Shown here piece after piece: positions 1 through 8,549 of a stretch of DNA of 64,000 nucleotides (position 1 is its first letter; each line of letters opens with the position of its first letter). The notes beneath the pieces were generated by a model. The model did not search any database. It had not been told where the DNA came from and saw only the letters and a program-made list of their open reading frames with translations. The stretch is from DATAXI01 sp963756185 (lineage in GTDB: Bacteria; Verrucomicrobiota; Verrucomicrobiia; Chthoniobacterales; Chthoniobacteraceae), in the NCBI GenBank assembly GCA_963756185.1, contig CAVWMS010000002.1, positions 372,001 to 436,000 of the forward strand, read 5' to 3'. A program made the translations under genes and the position numbers.

Positions 1-397
1 AGAGCCCGATCAATCGCCGCGCCTTCGCGATCGATTCCCGCCACGTCGAACGAGAGCCGCGCGTCCGTCTCCGTCGACACGCGTCCCGGCACGATCTCAG
101 GATGTCCCTGCCAAACGCCACCAGCAGATGATCGATGATGTCCTCGATCTGCGCCGCGCCCGTCAGGCCCGAGCTTTTCCGGTCCTTTACGACCTCGTCG
201 AGGACGTGAGCGTATTCCGGCTTCTGCGTCGCCGCGTAAATCAGGCTGGGATTCGTCGTCGAGTCCTGCGGCTTGAACGCCCGAATCGATTCGAAGTCGC
301 CCGTATCGGCGACTACTTTGGTGTACTGTTTCAGCTGCTCGAGCTGGCTGAGTTTCGTCCCCGTGAGCGGGGCTTCCGCTGTGGCTGTGGTGCTCAT
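1..397 (-). CDS. tal: Transaldolase, partial, with one frameshift
   Basis: This is the N-terminal part of transaldolase, the cytosolic pentose-phosphate enzyme that moves a dihydroxyacetone unit from sedoheptulose-7-phosphate to glyceraldehyde-3-phosphate. The start at 397 is preceded by a strong GGAGGAG ribosome-binding site. The first ~95 residues contain the family signatures QLKQYTKVVADTGD and DSTTNPSLIYAA. Near 96-101 the frame slips. The expected EIVPGRVSTETDARLSFDVA run continues in another frame, which fits one missing G (CTG-AG instead of CTG-GAG). The gene runs off the left edge of the window. I regard the slip as a probable sequencing error, because the protein on both sides is well conserved. 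The identification is secure from the two motifs. Confidence 0.88.
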   Translation of the reverse strand, partial: MSTTATAEAPLTGTKLSQLEQLKQYTKVVADTGDFESIRAFKPQDSTTNPSLIYAATQKPEYAHVLDEVVKDRKSSGLTGAAQIEDIIDHLLVAFGRDILRSCRDACRRRRTRGSRSTWRESIAKARRLIGL

Positions 398-533
398 ATT
401 CAGTTTTCTCCTCCGATTTCTCCCGCCACCTTACGAGCTTTCCCCGCCCCGGGCAAGCCGCGTCAACTGCGTAATTCTGCGTTGGTTTCGCAACGCTACC
501 CGACAATTCATGTCCCCTTTCATTGCCCCAAAT

Positions 534-564
534 ACTTCGAATTTCGAATTTCGAATTTTTAAAT
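534..564. repeat. TTCGAAT heptad repeat
   Basis: Three tandem copies of TTCGAAT are followed by a T-run and AAAT, overlapping the lpdA stop codon. The same block (TTCGAAT units plus TTTTTAAA) recurs in inverted orientation at 4341-4363, between pdhA and pdhB. It may be a short intergenic simple repeat of this genome. No function can be read from it. Confidence 0.6.
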
Positions 565-1938
565 ATGGATCGCGTGCCCGTACGCCTGCTCGCTCGCCTC
601 ATGCACCATTTCGCTCAGCGTCGGGTGCGCGTGGATCGTCGCGTCGATTTCCTCCGCCGTCGCCTCGAGCGTGATCGCCAGTCCCAGTTCCGCGATCAAC
701 TCCGTCGCTTCCGCGCCGATGATGTGCGCGCCCAGCACCTCCCCATGCGGCTCGCCCAGGATCAGCTTCACAAATCCATCCGTCTCCCCCACCGCCCGCG
801 CCTTGCCGCTCGCCATGTACGGGAATTTCCCCACCTTGTACTGCAATCCCTTCTCCTTCGCCGCTCGCTCCGTCAGCCCCACGCTCGCCACCTGCGGCTG
901 GCAATACGTGCATCCCGGGAAAACGGTGACCTTCTTCGGTTTGCCCGCGCCAAACATCCCGTTGACCGCCTGGATCGCCTCGTAACTGGCCACGTGCGCC
1001 AGCCACGGCGGCCCGATGATATCTCCCGCCGCGTACACCCCGGGCGTGCTCGTCTGGTAATTCTCGTCGATCTTGATGTACCCACGCTCCGTCAGCTCCA
1101 GCTTCAGTTTCCCCGGCGGCAGCAGCGGCTGCACCCCGATTGCCACCAGGCAAACCTCCGCCTCGAGCGTCTCGGTCGATTTCCCCTCGACGCCGATCTT
1201 CACCCCGGTGTCCGTCACCTCGGTCTTCGCCGTCTTCGTGTTCGTGAAAATCTTGATCCCCTGCTTGGTCAGCGCCTTCTCGAGCGTCTGCGAGATTTCC
1301 GTGTCCTCGACCGGCAAGATGTTCGGCATCATCTCGACGACCGTGACCTTCGTCCCGAATGAGTTGAAGAAATAGGCGAACTCGATCCCAATTGCCCCAG
1401 CCCCGATGATGATCATACTCTTCGGCTGCGGCTGCAACACCATCGCCTCGCGGCTCCCGATGACCCGCTTGCCGTCAAACGGCAGCCCCGGCAGCGGCCG
1501 GCTCACGACGCCCGTCGCGACGAGCAGCCGCGGCGCCGTCAGCGTTTCCGTTTTGCCGTCCGAAAATTTCGCGACCACCGTCCCCGCCCTGTCCACGCTC
1601 GCTTCCGCCCGGATGTAGTCGATCTTGCTTTTCTTGAACAGAAACTCGACCCCTGCCGCGTTCTTGTCCGACACATCGCGCGAGCGGCTGATCACCTTGC
1701 CCCAATCGAACGCCAGTTTGTCGAACGAGAGGCCGAATTCCCCGGCGTGATGCGTCAGCAGGCTGTAGAGTTCCGCGTTCCGCAGCAGCGATTTCGTCGG
1801 GATGCATCCCCAATTCAGGCACGTGCCGCCGGCCCGTTCCTTTTCGACGCAAGCCACTTTTTTTCCAAGCTGTGCCGCGCGGATCGCCCCGACATAACCG
1901 GCAGGACCGCCGCCGACGATAATGAGATCGTAGGACAT
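559..1938 (-). CDS. lpdA: Dihydrolipoyl dehydrogenase (E3)
   Basis: E3 is the FAD-dependent subunit of 2-oxo-acid dehydrogenase complexes. It re-oxidises dihydrolipoamide on E2 and reduces NAD+. The 459 residues are full length. The N-terminal FAD motif is VGGGPAGYVGA (residues 8-18) and the redox disulfide is GGTCLNWGC with C40 and C45. A second dinucleotide motif, IIGAGAIGIEFAYF, lies mid-protein, and the C-terminal HAHPTLSE gives the catalytic His438-Glu443 pair. It is the last gene of a minus-strand pdhA-pdhB-E2-lpdA cluster, so it most likely serves pyruvate dehydrogenase, although E3 is often shared with other complexes. Confidence 0.96.
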   Translation of the reverse strand: MSYDLIIVGGGPAGYVGAIRAAQLGKKVACVEKERAGGTCLNWGCIPTKSLLRNAELYSLLTHHAGEFGLSFDKLAFDWGKVISRSRDVSDKNAAGVEFLFKKSKIDYIRAEASVDRAGTVVAKFSDGKTETLTAPRLLVATGVVSRPLPGLPFDGKRVIGSREAMVLQPQPKSMIIIGAGAIGIEFAYFFNSFGTKVTVVEMMPNILPVEDTEISQTLEKALTKQGIKIFTNTKTAKTEVTDTGVKIGVEGKSTETLEAEVCLVAIGVQPLLPPGKLKLELTERGYIKIDENYQTSTPGVYAAGDIIGPPWLAHVASYEAIQAVNGMFGAGKPKKVTVFPGCTYCQPQVASVGLTERAAKEKGLQYKVGKFPYMASGKARAVGETDGFVKLILGEPHGEVLGAHIIGAEATELIAELGLAITLEATAEEIDATIHAHPTLSEMVHEASEQAYGHAIHI

Positions 1939-2003
1939 GGGCTCAAAAAGTGGTGTGCCTCGCCGAATTAATCAAAGTATTTCGCGGCGCCGCCTTCCCC
2001 ACC

Positions 2004-3280
2004 TCAAATCAGCATCAACGCCGGATTCTCCACCAGCCGCCGTAATTCCGCCAGGTACTCCGCGCCGATCGCCCCATCCACCACCCGGTGATCGCCGCTC
2101 AACCCGATAACCATCCGCTGCCCAACCACGATCTTCCCCTCCGCATCCACGACCGGCTTCTTCACAATTGCTCCCACCGCCAGGATCAACGACTGCGGCG
2201 GATTGATGATTGCCGAAAAGCTCTCAATTCCGTAACTGCCCAGGTTTGAAACCGTGATCGTCCCGCCCTGGTACTCCTCGGGCTTCAGTTTTTTCGTCGC
2301 GCGCCCGCGCCGCCAGATCCTTCACGATTTCGCTGATCTCGCGCAGCGATTTCTTCTGCGCCTCGCGCACCACCGGCGTGACCAGCCCCTCTTCGACCGC
2401 CACCGCCACCGCCAGGTTCACGTTCGCGTATTGCACAATCGAGTCGCCCGCGAAACTCGCGTTCACCTTCGGCACTGTTACCGCCGCCGTCGTTGCCGCC
2501 TTCAGGATGAAGTCGTTGACGGTCAGCTTTCCCTTGCCCGTTTTCTCCGCATCCGCATTGATCTCCGCCCGGATTCGCATCAGCTCGCCCGCGTCCACTT
2601 CGATGTTCAGATAGAAATGCGGGATTTGCGTCTTGCTCGCCAGCAGGCGCTCCGCAATCGCCCGCCGCATCCCGCTCAACGGAATCCGCTGATCCCCCTC
2701 GCCCAGCGCAATCGCCGGAGCCGGCGCCGGAGCAGCCGCGGGCCGCGCCGCGGTCGGCGTCCCGCCCGGTTGCGCCCCCAGCACGTCGCGCTGAATAATC
2801 CGCCCGCCCGGTCCCGAGCCCGCAAGCCGCGAAAGATCGATTCCCCGTTCCGCCGCCACCTTCCTCGCCAGCGGCGAAGCCTTCACCCGCGTGCCCCCAT
2901 TGCCGGACGCCGCAGCCGCCGCCGGTTCAGGCTCGGCTCTCCTGGCCGCAGGCGCGGGCGCTGCTGCCGTCGCCGGCTGCGCTTTCGGCGCCGCTGCCGC
3001 TGCCGGGGCTGGCTCGCTGCCGGGAGCCGGAGGTTTCTCCCCGGGCGCCAGCACCATTGCGATTCGCTGCCCCACTGCCACCTTCGTGCCCTCCGGCACA
3101 TATATCTCCGCCAGGATTCCGTCATCGAACGACTGCATCTCCATCGTCGCCTTGTCGGTCTCGATCTCCGCCAGCGATATCCCCCGTCTCCACCTTATCC
3201 CCCTTTTTCTTGCACCATTTCACGAGGGTCCCCTCCGTCATGGTGTCGCTGAGCTTCGGCAAATTGATGTACGCGGGCAT
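2004..3280 (-). CDS. pdhC: Dihydrolipoamide acetyltransferase (pyruvate dehydrogenase E2), two frameshifts
   Basis: E2 transfers the acetyl group from lipoyl-lysine to CoA and forms the core of the pyruvate dehydrogenase complex. The start at 3280 gives MPAYINLPKLSDTM. The lipoyl domain has the lipoylation site DKATMEM (K43). It is followed by an Ala/Pro-rich linker, a peripheral-subunit-binding domain (ASPLARKVAAERGIDLSRL) and the catalytic domain ending in GDHRVVDG, the His-x3-Asp-Gly active site. The frame breaks twice, near 3174-3177 (one extra base before LAEIETDK) and in an A6/T6 run at 2289-2294 (one extra A). Correcting both restores a continuous E2 of roughly 425 residues. Indels in a housekeeping gene, one of them in a homopolymer, point to sequencing error. 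It lies between pdhB and lpdA. Confidence 0.9.
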
Positions 3281-3362
3281 GGTCGATCAGATTAGACGGC
3301 CTCTCGCAAAAAGGGAACCCGAACGCTTCGGAAAATAACCGGCGCCGTCCCCTGGCGCCTCC

Positions 3363-4337
3363 TCAGCAAATCTTCAGCACCTTCGCGATCACCGCGTGCG
3401 CGTCGGGCAATTGCTTCTTCTCGATCTGCGGGCTGTAAAACGCGGGAGCATCCAGCGCTGAAACCCGCATCACCGGCGCGTCCAGGTCGTCGAACGCCTT
3501 CTCCTGGATGATCGACGCGATTTGCGCGTCCACCCCGCAGAATGGCTTGTTCTCCTCGACCAGCACCGCCCGGTGCGTCTTGCGCACACTTTGCAGGATC
3601 GTTTCCTCGTCCAGCGGACGGATCGACCGCAGATCGACCACCTCCGCATCGATATCATGTTCGGCGTTAAGCATTTCCGCTGCCTTCAGGCACGTCAGCA
3701 CCGCCCGCCCGTGCGCGATCAGCGTGACATGTTTTCCCTCCCGCTTCACGTCCGCCGAGCCGAGCGGAATCAAATATTCCTCCTCCGGCACTTCCCACGC
3801 CTCGCCATAGAGCAGCGTGTTCTCCATGAACATCACCGGGTCATTGTCGCGAATCGCCGTCTTGATCAGCCCCTTTGCGTCGTATGCCGTCGCCGGGCAG
3901 ACCACCTTCAGCCCCGGGCAATTCGCCAGGAAATTTTCCGGCGTGTGCGAATGTGTGGCGCCCACGTTGGTGCCGCCGTTGGCCGGCCCGCGAATGACAA
4001 TCGGGATATTGATCAGCCCTCCGCTCATGTACCGCACGCAGCCCGCGTTGTTCACGATCTGGTCAAACGCCACGTAGGCGAAACTCCAGAACATCAACTC
4101 GACCACCGGCCTCAGCCCCATCATCGACGCGCCCACCGCCAGCCCCACGAATCCCGCTTCGCTGATCGGCGTGTCGACGATCCGCTTGTCCCCAAATCGA
4201 TCCCACAATCCTTCGGTCACCTTGTACGCGCCGTTGTAGCGCGCCACTTCCTCGCCGATGACGACGACGTTTTCATCCCGTTCGATTTCCTGCGCAAGGG
4301 CGTCTTTGATCGCGTGCCGGTATAAAGTCAGGGGCAT
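3363..4337 (-). CDS. pdhB: Pyruvate dehydrogenase E1 component, beta subunit
   Basis: This is the beta subunit of the thiamine-diphosphate-dependent E1 heterotetramer that decarboxylates pyruvate and acetylates E2. I place the start at 4337 (MPLTLYRHAIKDALAQEIE). An upstream in-frame start would only add residues encoded by the AT-rich intergenic repeat. The 324-residue length is normal for E1-beta. Family features include VIGEEVARYNGAYKVTEGL, IVDTPISEAGFVGLAVGA and RYMSGG, with a transketolase C-terminal domain after it. It lies 47 bp downstream of pdhA and upstream of the E2 gene, so all four genes probably form one transcript. Confidence 0.95.
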   Translation of the reverse strand: MPLTLYRHAIKDALAQEIERDENVVVIGEEVARYNGAYKVTEGLWDRFGDKRIVDTPISEAGFVGLAVGASMMGLRPVVELMFWSFAYVAFDQIVNNAGCVRYMSGGLINIPIVIRGPANGGTNVGATHSHTPENFLANCPGLKVVCPATAYDAKGLIKTAIRDNDPVMFMENTLLYGEAWEVPEEEYLIPLGSADVKREGKHVTLIAHGRAVLTCLKAAEMLNAEHDIDAEVVDLRSIRPLDEETILQSVRKTHRAVLVEENKPFCGVDAQIASIIQEKAFDDLDAPVMRVSALDAPAFYSPQIEKKQLPDAHAVIAKVLKIC

Positions 4338-4340
4338 AAG

Positions 4341-4363
4341 TTTAAAAATTCGAAATTCGAAGT
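4341..4363. repeat. TTCGAAT heptad repeat, inverted copy
   Basis: This second copy of the TTCGAAT plus TTTTTAAA block seen at 534-564 is in the opposite orientation and lies in the pdhA-pdhB gap. Confidence 0.5.
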
Positions 4364-4384
4364 CTGAAAGGCGTCTTGCGCCGT

Positions 4385-5470
4385 TTAGTCGGTGAAGAAA
4401 TGCCGCCCGCGGCGGCCGCTCTCCGTGTTGTTGTCCACTTCCCAATACACGTCCGAAAAAATCTCCTTTTCGCTCGGCAGAGGGCTTTCATCCGCAAAAT
4501 GCGCCGCAGCCGCCGCTTCTTCCTTGGCCTCGTGATCCATCTTCTCCGCCGCCGCCTCATCCAGCAATCCCTCATGGATCATTTGCTGCTTCCAGAGCCG
4601 CAGCGGGTCGTACTGCGTCTGGTACCGCTCGATTTCCTCCGCCGCCCGGTATTTCTTCGCGTTGGCATCGGAGACCGAATGGCCCTGATAACGGTAGGTG
4701 TGAATCTCCAGCAGCGTGGGCCGGGACGACTCGTGCGCCCGCTCGATCGCGATCTGTGTCTTCGCCCGAATCTCGTAAAGGCTCTCGCCGTTGATCACGT
4801 CCCAATCCATCGCGTATCCCTCCGCCCGTGCCGCCAGGCATTTGGTGAACGCGCTCGAACGCTCGAGGCTCGTTCCCATCGAGTATTGGTTGTTTTCGAT
4901 GATATAAATGACCGGCAGGCTCCAGAGCGATGCCAGGTTCAGCGACTCATGGAACGGCCCCTGGTTCACCGCGCCGTCGCCCAGGTAGCAGAGGCAGCAT
5001 CCCTTGATTCCCTTGTATTTGAGCGCAAAGGCAATGCCCAGGCCCAGCGGCGTCTGGCCCCCCACGATCCCATGCCCGCCCCAATAATTCTTGTCCGGCG
5101 CGAAAAAATGCATCGAACCCCCCTTCCCCTTCGAGCAGCCCGTCGCCTTCCCATACAGCTCCGCCATGCACTCCTCCATCGACATCCCCACCGCCAACGC
5201 ATGCCCATGGTCCCGGTATGCCGTAATGACGTGATCGTTCTCCGCGAGCAGCGAGATCGTGCCCACCGCCACTGACTCCTGGCCGATGTAAAGATGCAGA
5301 AACCCGCCCATCTTTGCCTGCTGGTATTCCTTAAACGCCTCCTGCTCGAACCTGCGGATTCGGTACATCTCGCGCAGGAATTCCACCTTTTGTTCAGGCG
5401 TGAGCGCCTGGTTGACCGGAGCGTCGGCGTAAGCCGGGGCCTCGACTACAGTTCCGTTTCCCGTGGGCAT
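4385..5470 (-). CDS. pdhA: Pyruvate dehydrogenase E1 component, alpha subunit
   Basis: This is the alpha subunit of the E1 heterotetramer and binds thiamine diphosphate and Mg2+. It has 361 residues, the usual size. The N-terminal half contains YRDHGH (85-90) and GKGGSMH. The thiamine-diphosphate motif begins GDGAVNQG at 164 and ends in the ENN at 192-194. The later YRYQGHSVSDANAKKYR resembles the phosphorylation-loop region of E1-alpha. It is the first gene of the minus-strand cluster, so the operon promoter should lie in 5471-5800. The heterotetrameric alpha/beta E1, rather than a single-chain AceE, is the arrangement typical of Gram-positive bacteria, alphaproteobacteria and many Verrucomicrobia. 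Confidence 0.96.
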   Translation of the reverse strand: MPTGNGTVVEAPAYADAPVNQALTPEQKVEFLREMYRIRRFEQEAFKEYQQAKMGGFLHLYIGQESVAVGTISLLAENDHVITAYRDHGHALAVGMSMEECMAELYGKATGCSKGKGGSMHFFAPDKNYWGGHGIVGGQTPLGLGIAFALKYKGIKGCCLCYLGDGAVNQGPFHESLNLASLWSLPVIYIIENNQYSMGTSLERSSAFTKCLAARAEGYAMDWDVINGESLYEIRAKTQIAIERAHESSRPTLLEIHTYRYQGHSVSDANAKKYRAAEEIERYQTQYDPLRLWKQQMIHEGLLDEAAAEKMDHEAKEEAAAAAHFADESPLPSEKEIFSDVYWEVDNNTESGRRGRHFFTD

Positions 5471-5844
5471 AGTTTAGATATAGGCAAAGAGCTTCTTACT
5501 TCAATTTATGTTTGGCGCCCGGAGGGAAAAATGGCGCTGCCAAAAAACGCGCGATACCCTACACGCCAATCCCAGAGTTGGGAAGGGATTTTGTCGCACC
5601 GAATATTTTTCCCCCGCACACACTCGTCCAACACCCTTCAGCGCAAATCAATCATATACATAACATGCTTATAATAAGTAAGTTACAGTAGAAGTGACTT
5701 AGTCCAATTCTCATCTTCCAGTTTGATTCCCGTTTCAAAATCGCGCAAGACAACCGCCCTCGAGCATCCAATCAAAGAATCTGCGTAAATCTGTGTTAAT
5801 CTGCGGATAAAATTCCGGAATCAATGCTAATAACAACCCCCATC
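5471..5844. other. Divergent intergenic region, pdhA/mnmG
   Basis: This 374 bp AT-rich gap carries no convincing gene. It must hold the promoter of the pdh operon (minus) and of mnmG (plus). A helically phased 10-bp triplet repeat lies at 5778-5807 and a parS-like site directly abuts the mnmG start. I could not assign -35/-10 boxes with confidence. Confidence 0.5.
5778..5807. repeat. Three 10-bp tandem repeats (AATCTGYGKW)
   Basis: The three units AATCTGCGTA, AATCTGTGTT and AATCTGCGGA are exactly contiguous with a 10-bp period, one helical turn. They lie 55 bp upstream of mnmG. Similar AATCTGTG-type runs are a common low-complexity motif in many bacterial genomes, so this may be a dispersed repeat rather than an operator. 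Confidence 0.55.
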
Positions 5845-5860
5845 TGTTCCACGTAGAACA
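5845..5860. promoter_or_regulatory. parS: parS-like site, 15/16 match
   Basis: TGTTCCACGTAGAACA differs at one base from TGTTCCACGTGGAACA, the palindromic ParB-binding parS consensus used in pseudomonads and close to the general bacterial parS. It ends one base before the mnmG start codon. parS sites commonly cluster near the origin around the gidA/parAB genes. No parA or parB lies in this window. Confidence 0.6.
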
Positions 5861-5861
5861 A

Positions 5862-7751
5862 ATGTTCGATTACCCAAAGACCTACGATGTGATTATCGTC
5901 GGCGCCGGCCATGCCGGCATCGAGGCCGGCCTCGCCGCCACCCGGCTCGGTTGCGAGACCCTCGTGCTCACCCAAAATGCCGACACCGTCGGCCAGATGT
6001 CCTGCAACCCCGCCGTTGGCGGTCTCGCAAAAGGTCACATGGTCCGCGAGATCGACGCCCTCGGTGGATTCATGGGCCTGAACACCGATGCCACCGCCAT
6101 CCAATGCAGGATGCTCAACGCTGCCAAGGGCCCCAGCGTCCGCGCTCCCCGTTCGCAATGCGACAAGAAGGCCTACCAGTTTCGCGCCAAGGCAACCCTC
6201 GAGCGCACCCCCGGCCTCGACCTGAAGCAAGGCAACGCCGTCCGCATCCTGACCGAAGCCGGCAAAGCCTCCGGCGTCGAAACCAACCTCGGCGTCCGGT
6301 ACCATGGCCGGGCCGTGGTCGTCACCACCGGCACCTTCATGCGCGGCCTGCTCCATGTCGGCCTCCAAAACCAGGCCGGCGGCCGGATGGGCGACGTCTC
6401 CTCGACCTTGAGCGAGAGCCTCAAGGAATTGGGCTTCGAAATCGGCCGCTTCAAGACCGGGACACCCTGCCGGCTGGTGGGGTGTTCCATCGATTTTTCG
6501 GCTTGCGCCCGCCAGGATGGCGACGAGCCCCCTCCCGCCTTCAGCTTTCTCCCGGAGCTCCTCGATCGTCACCCGGACGACATTTTTTCCCTTAACCAGT
6601 GCCAAAATGGCACGTTCCACGTGGAACAAATCCCCTGCTGGATCACCCATACCAACTCCCGCACCCACTCAATTATACGCGCAAATCTCGATAAATCCCC
6701 CATGTATTGTGGCCGAATCGAAGGCACCGGGCCCCGTTATTGCCCCTCCATTGAGGACAAAGTCGTGAAATTCGCCGAAAAGGAGAGTCACCAGCTTTTC
6801 CTCGAACCCGAGGGCCGTCACACGGGCGAGTATTACGTCAACGGCGTCTCGACCAGCCTCCCGTTCGAGGTCCAGTACGAGTTCATCCGCACCATCCCCG
6901 GCCTCGAGCACGCGGAAATCATGCGCCCCGGATACGCCGTCGAATACGACTTTTGCCCGCCCACCCAGCTTTTCCCGACGCTCGAGACCAAGCGCATCGA
7001 AGGCCTCTACTTCGCCGGCCAGATCAACGGAACCTCGGGATACGAGGAAGCCGCCGCCCAGGGATTGATGGCCGGCGCCAATGCCGCCCTCAAGCTCAAC
7101 GGCGCGCCCTCCCTCGTCCTCGGCCGGTCCGAAGCCTACATTGGCGTGCTCATCGACGACCTGGTCACCAAGGGCACCAACGAGCCCTACCGCATGTTCA
7201 CCAGCCGGGCCGAGCATCGGCTCCTCCTCCGCCAGGACAACGCCGATTTCCGCCTCACCCCCGCGGGCCGTGCCGCCGGCCTGGTCGATGCCCGCCGCTG
7301 GCAACGCTTCGAGCAAAAGCGCACTGCCCTCCATGCCCTCGAAGCCGCGGCTCCCAGGCTCCGCGTTGACGGCATCGAGTTGTCCCGCTGGCTCAAACGC
7401 TCCGATTGCTCCTTCGCCGCGCTCCCCGCCGAACTGCGCGCCGACTTCCCCGATGAGGTCTGGGAACAGTTCGAGACCAACCTGAAATACGAGGGCTATA
7501 TCGCCCGCGAGCAACTGGCCATTGCCAAGGCCGAGGCCGGCCAGTCCACCCCGCTGCCCGCCGAACTTGATTACGCAACCCTCCCCGGTTTGCGCCGCGA
7601 AGCCCGCCAAAAGCTCGGCCAGATTCGCCCCCTGAACTTTGGGCAGGCGGCCCGCATCAGCGGAATCACACCCGCCGACCTCGCGATCGTCCAAATCTGG
7701 CTGCGGAAGGGAATGGCGGCGAAATGCCAGGGGACAAGCGCAGCTACCTGA
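5862..7751 (+). CDS. mnmG: tRNA uridine-5-carboxymethylaminomethyl modification enzyme MnmG (GidA)
   Basis: MnmG works with the GTPase MnmE to place carboxymethylaminomethyl groups on the wobble uridine (U34) of certain tRNAs. It uses FAD, NADH and methylene-tetrahydrofolate. The 629-residue protein is full length. It shows the N-terminal FAD motif VGAGHAGIEAG (13-23), QMSCNPAVGGLAKGH, GTFMRG, the GRFKTGTPCR signature, and a C-terminal helical MnmE-interaction domain with LKYEGYIAREQ. No good Shine-Dalgarno sequence precedes the start, and the space is taken by the parS-like site. A second parS-like palindrome lies inside the coding sequence. The C-terminus ends normally at 7751. Confidence 0.97.
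   Translation: MFDYPKTYDVIIVGAGHAGIEAGLAATRLGCETLVLTQNADTVGQMSCNPAVGGLAKGHMVREIDALGGFMGLNTDATAIQCRMLNAAKGPSVRAPRSQCDKKAYQFRAKATLERTPGLDLKQGNAVRILTEAGKASGVETNLGVRYHGRAVVVTTGTFMRGLLHVGLQNQAGGRMGDVSSTLSESLKELGFEIGRFKTGTPCRLVGCSIDFSACARQDGDEPPPAFSFLPELLDRHPDDIFSLNQCQNGTFHVEQIPCWITHTNSRTHSIIRANLDKSPMYCGRIEGTGPRYCPSIEDKVVKFAEKESHQLFLEPEGRHTGEYYVNGVSTSLPFEVQYEFIRTIPGLEHAEIMRPGYAVEYDFCPPTQLFPTLETKRIEGLYFAGQINGTSGYEEAAAQGLMAGANAALKLNGAPSLVLGRSEAYIGVLIDDLVTKGTNEPYRMFTSRAEHRLLLRQDNADFRLTPAGRAAGLVDARRWQRFEQKRTALHALEAAAPRLRVDGIELSRWLKRSDCSFAALPAELRADFPDEVWEQFETNLKYEGYIAREQLAIAKAEAGQSTPLPAELDYATLPGLRREARQKLGQIRPLNFGQAARISGITPADLAIVQIWLRKGMAAKCQGTSAAT
6613..6628. promoter_or_regulatory. parS: parS-like site inside mnmG, 15/16 match
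   Basis: CGTTCCACGTGGAACA has a perfect 14-bp palindromic core (GTTCCACGTGGAAC) and matches the parS consensus at 15 of 16 positions. It encodes part of TFHVEQ in MnmG, in a stretch of the protein that is not strongly conserved. Two such sites 768 bp apart are much more than chance would give. Confidence 0.65.
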
Positions 7752-7818
7752 AGATCAACGATTTACGTAGAGACGATCAACCCCGCGAAGAAGCCGTTCC
7801 TTCGCAAAAAACCGCCGG

Positions 7819-7899
7819 TCAGTTGGAATGCCCGAGGAGCATTCCCAAGCCGAGAGCCGCGGCGGCCACGGCCAGAATCGTCCCGATTACGAGAAACAT
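7819..7899 (-). CDS. Possible 26-residue single-span membrane peptide
   Basis: An ATG at 7899 opens a 26-codon frame encoding MFLVIGTILAVAAAALGLG and a short tail, one hydrophobic segment long enough to cross a membrane. It lies between mnmG and the secreted protein at 8004 on the minus strand. There is no clear ribosome-binding site. The frame stays open upstream through a hydrophilic stretch with a possible TTG start. I know of no family for it, and it could be chance. Confidence 0.22.
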   Translation of the reverse strand: MFLVIGTILAVAAAALGLGMLLGHSN

Positions 7900-8003
7900 C
7901 CTATTTCCCGCCCGGTTTCCGGCCAAGCGCCACCCGGTGATCGAGCCGGCGTCCTGTGCAGCATGATGTCATGCCGGGCAGAAGAGCATTCCCCGTGCCA
8001 ACC

Positions 8004-8549
8004 TCAGCTTCCGGAGATCACAATCTGCGTGTCCTGGTTGGTTCGGAAGGCCTGGTCAGCGCTATTGAACAAATTTTCCAGGTCGTCCAGCGAATCGAGC
8101 CGGTACTCCACCGTGTGCGCGTGTGTCGTGGTTGGATAGTTTTTGACCACTTTCTGCCACACCTGGCTATCCGAGGGCACCCGGGCCTCGACTTCGTTCT
8201 GAAGGTCCTGGATTTTGTCCAGCGCACTCTGCCCCACTCCCACGGGCGAGGTGGGCGTCAGCGGCTCGATGTAATAAAACCGGACCTCGATGCTGCCCAT
8301 CGTGGCGATGTTCATTTCCGTCACGCGCGCCACTCCATCGACGATGTACTCATGCGTGCTCACCGAGATGATGCTGCGGATTGCCACGTCGTACACGCCG
8401 CCGGGCAGCGTCGCGCGCCACATCGGGATGCGGGCATTGGCCGGCGTCGGCGAGGCCGCTGCCGCCGCCCCGGTGGCATCCTGGCCAAAGAGCGGAAGCG
8501 GCAGCAGGCAGAGCGCGGCGAGCGCCCATTTGGGGGATTTGATTTTCAT
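8004..8549 (-). CDS. Secreted protein of unknown function
   Basis: The 181-residue product starts with a Sec signal peptide (KIKSPKWALAALCLLPLPLFG, then QDA). The mature part has no motif I recognise. It is mostly beta-like and contains a Val/Ile-rich segment (YDVAIRSIISVSTHEYIVDG) and an acidic DSLDDLENLFNSADQ stretch. The start at 8549 overlaps the stop of the upstream TPR gene in an ATGA arrangement (8546-8549), so the two are translationally coupled and probably functionally linked. The next gene upstream on the same strand is the PpiD-like foldase, so a periplasmic role is plausible but inferred. Confidence 0.75.
   Translation of the reverse strand: MKIKSPKWALAALCLLPLPLFGQDATGAAAAASPTPANARIPMWRATLPGGVYDVAIRSIISVSTHEYIVDGVARVTEMNIATMGSIEVRFYYIEPLTPTSPVGVGQSALDKIQDLQNEVEARVPSDSQVWQKVVKNYPTTTHAHTVEYRLDSLDDLENLFNSADQAFRTNQDTQIVISGS

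Noticed and set aside
2004..3280. Programmed frameshifting in the E2 gene
   Set aside because: There is no slippery heptamer plus stimulator common to both breaks, and other conserved genes show the same kind of indel, so sequencing error is simpler.
5778..5807. Operator for mnmG
   Set aside because: The AATCTGYG triplet is a widespread low-complexity motif in many genomes, so I list it only as a repeat.
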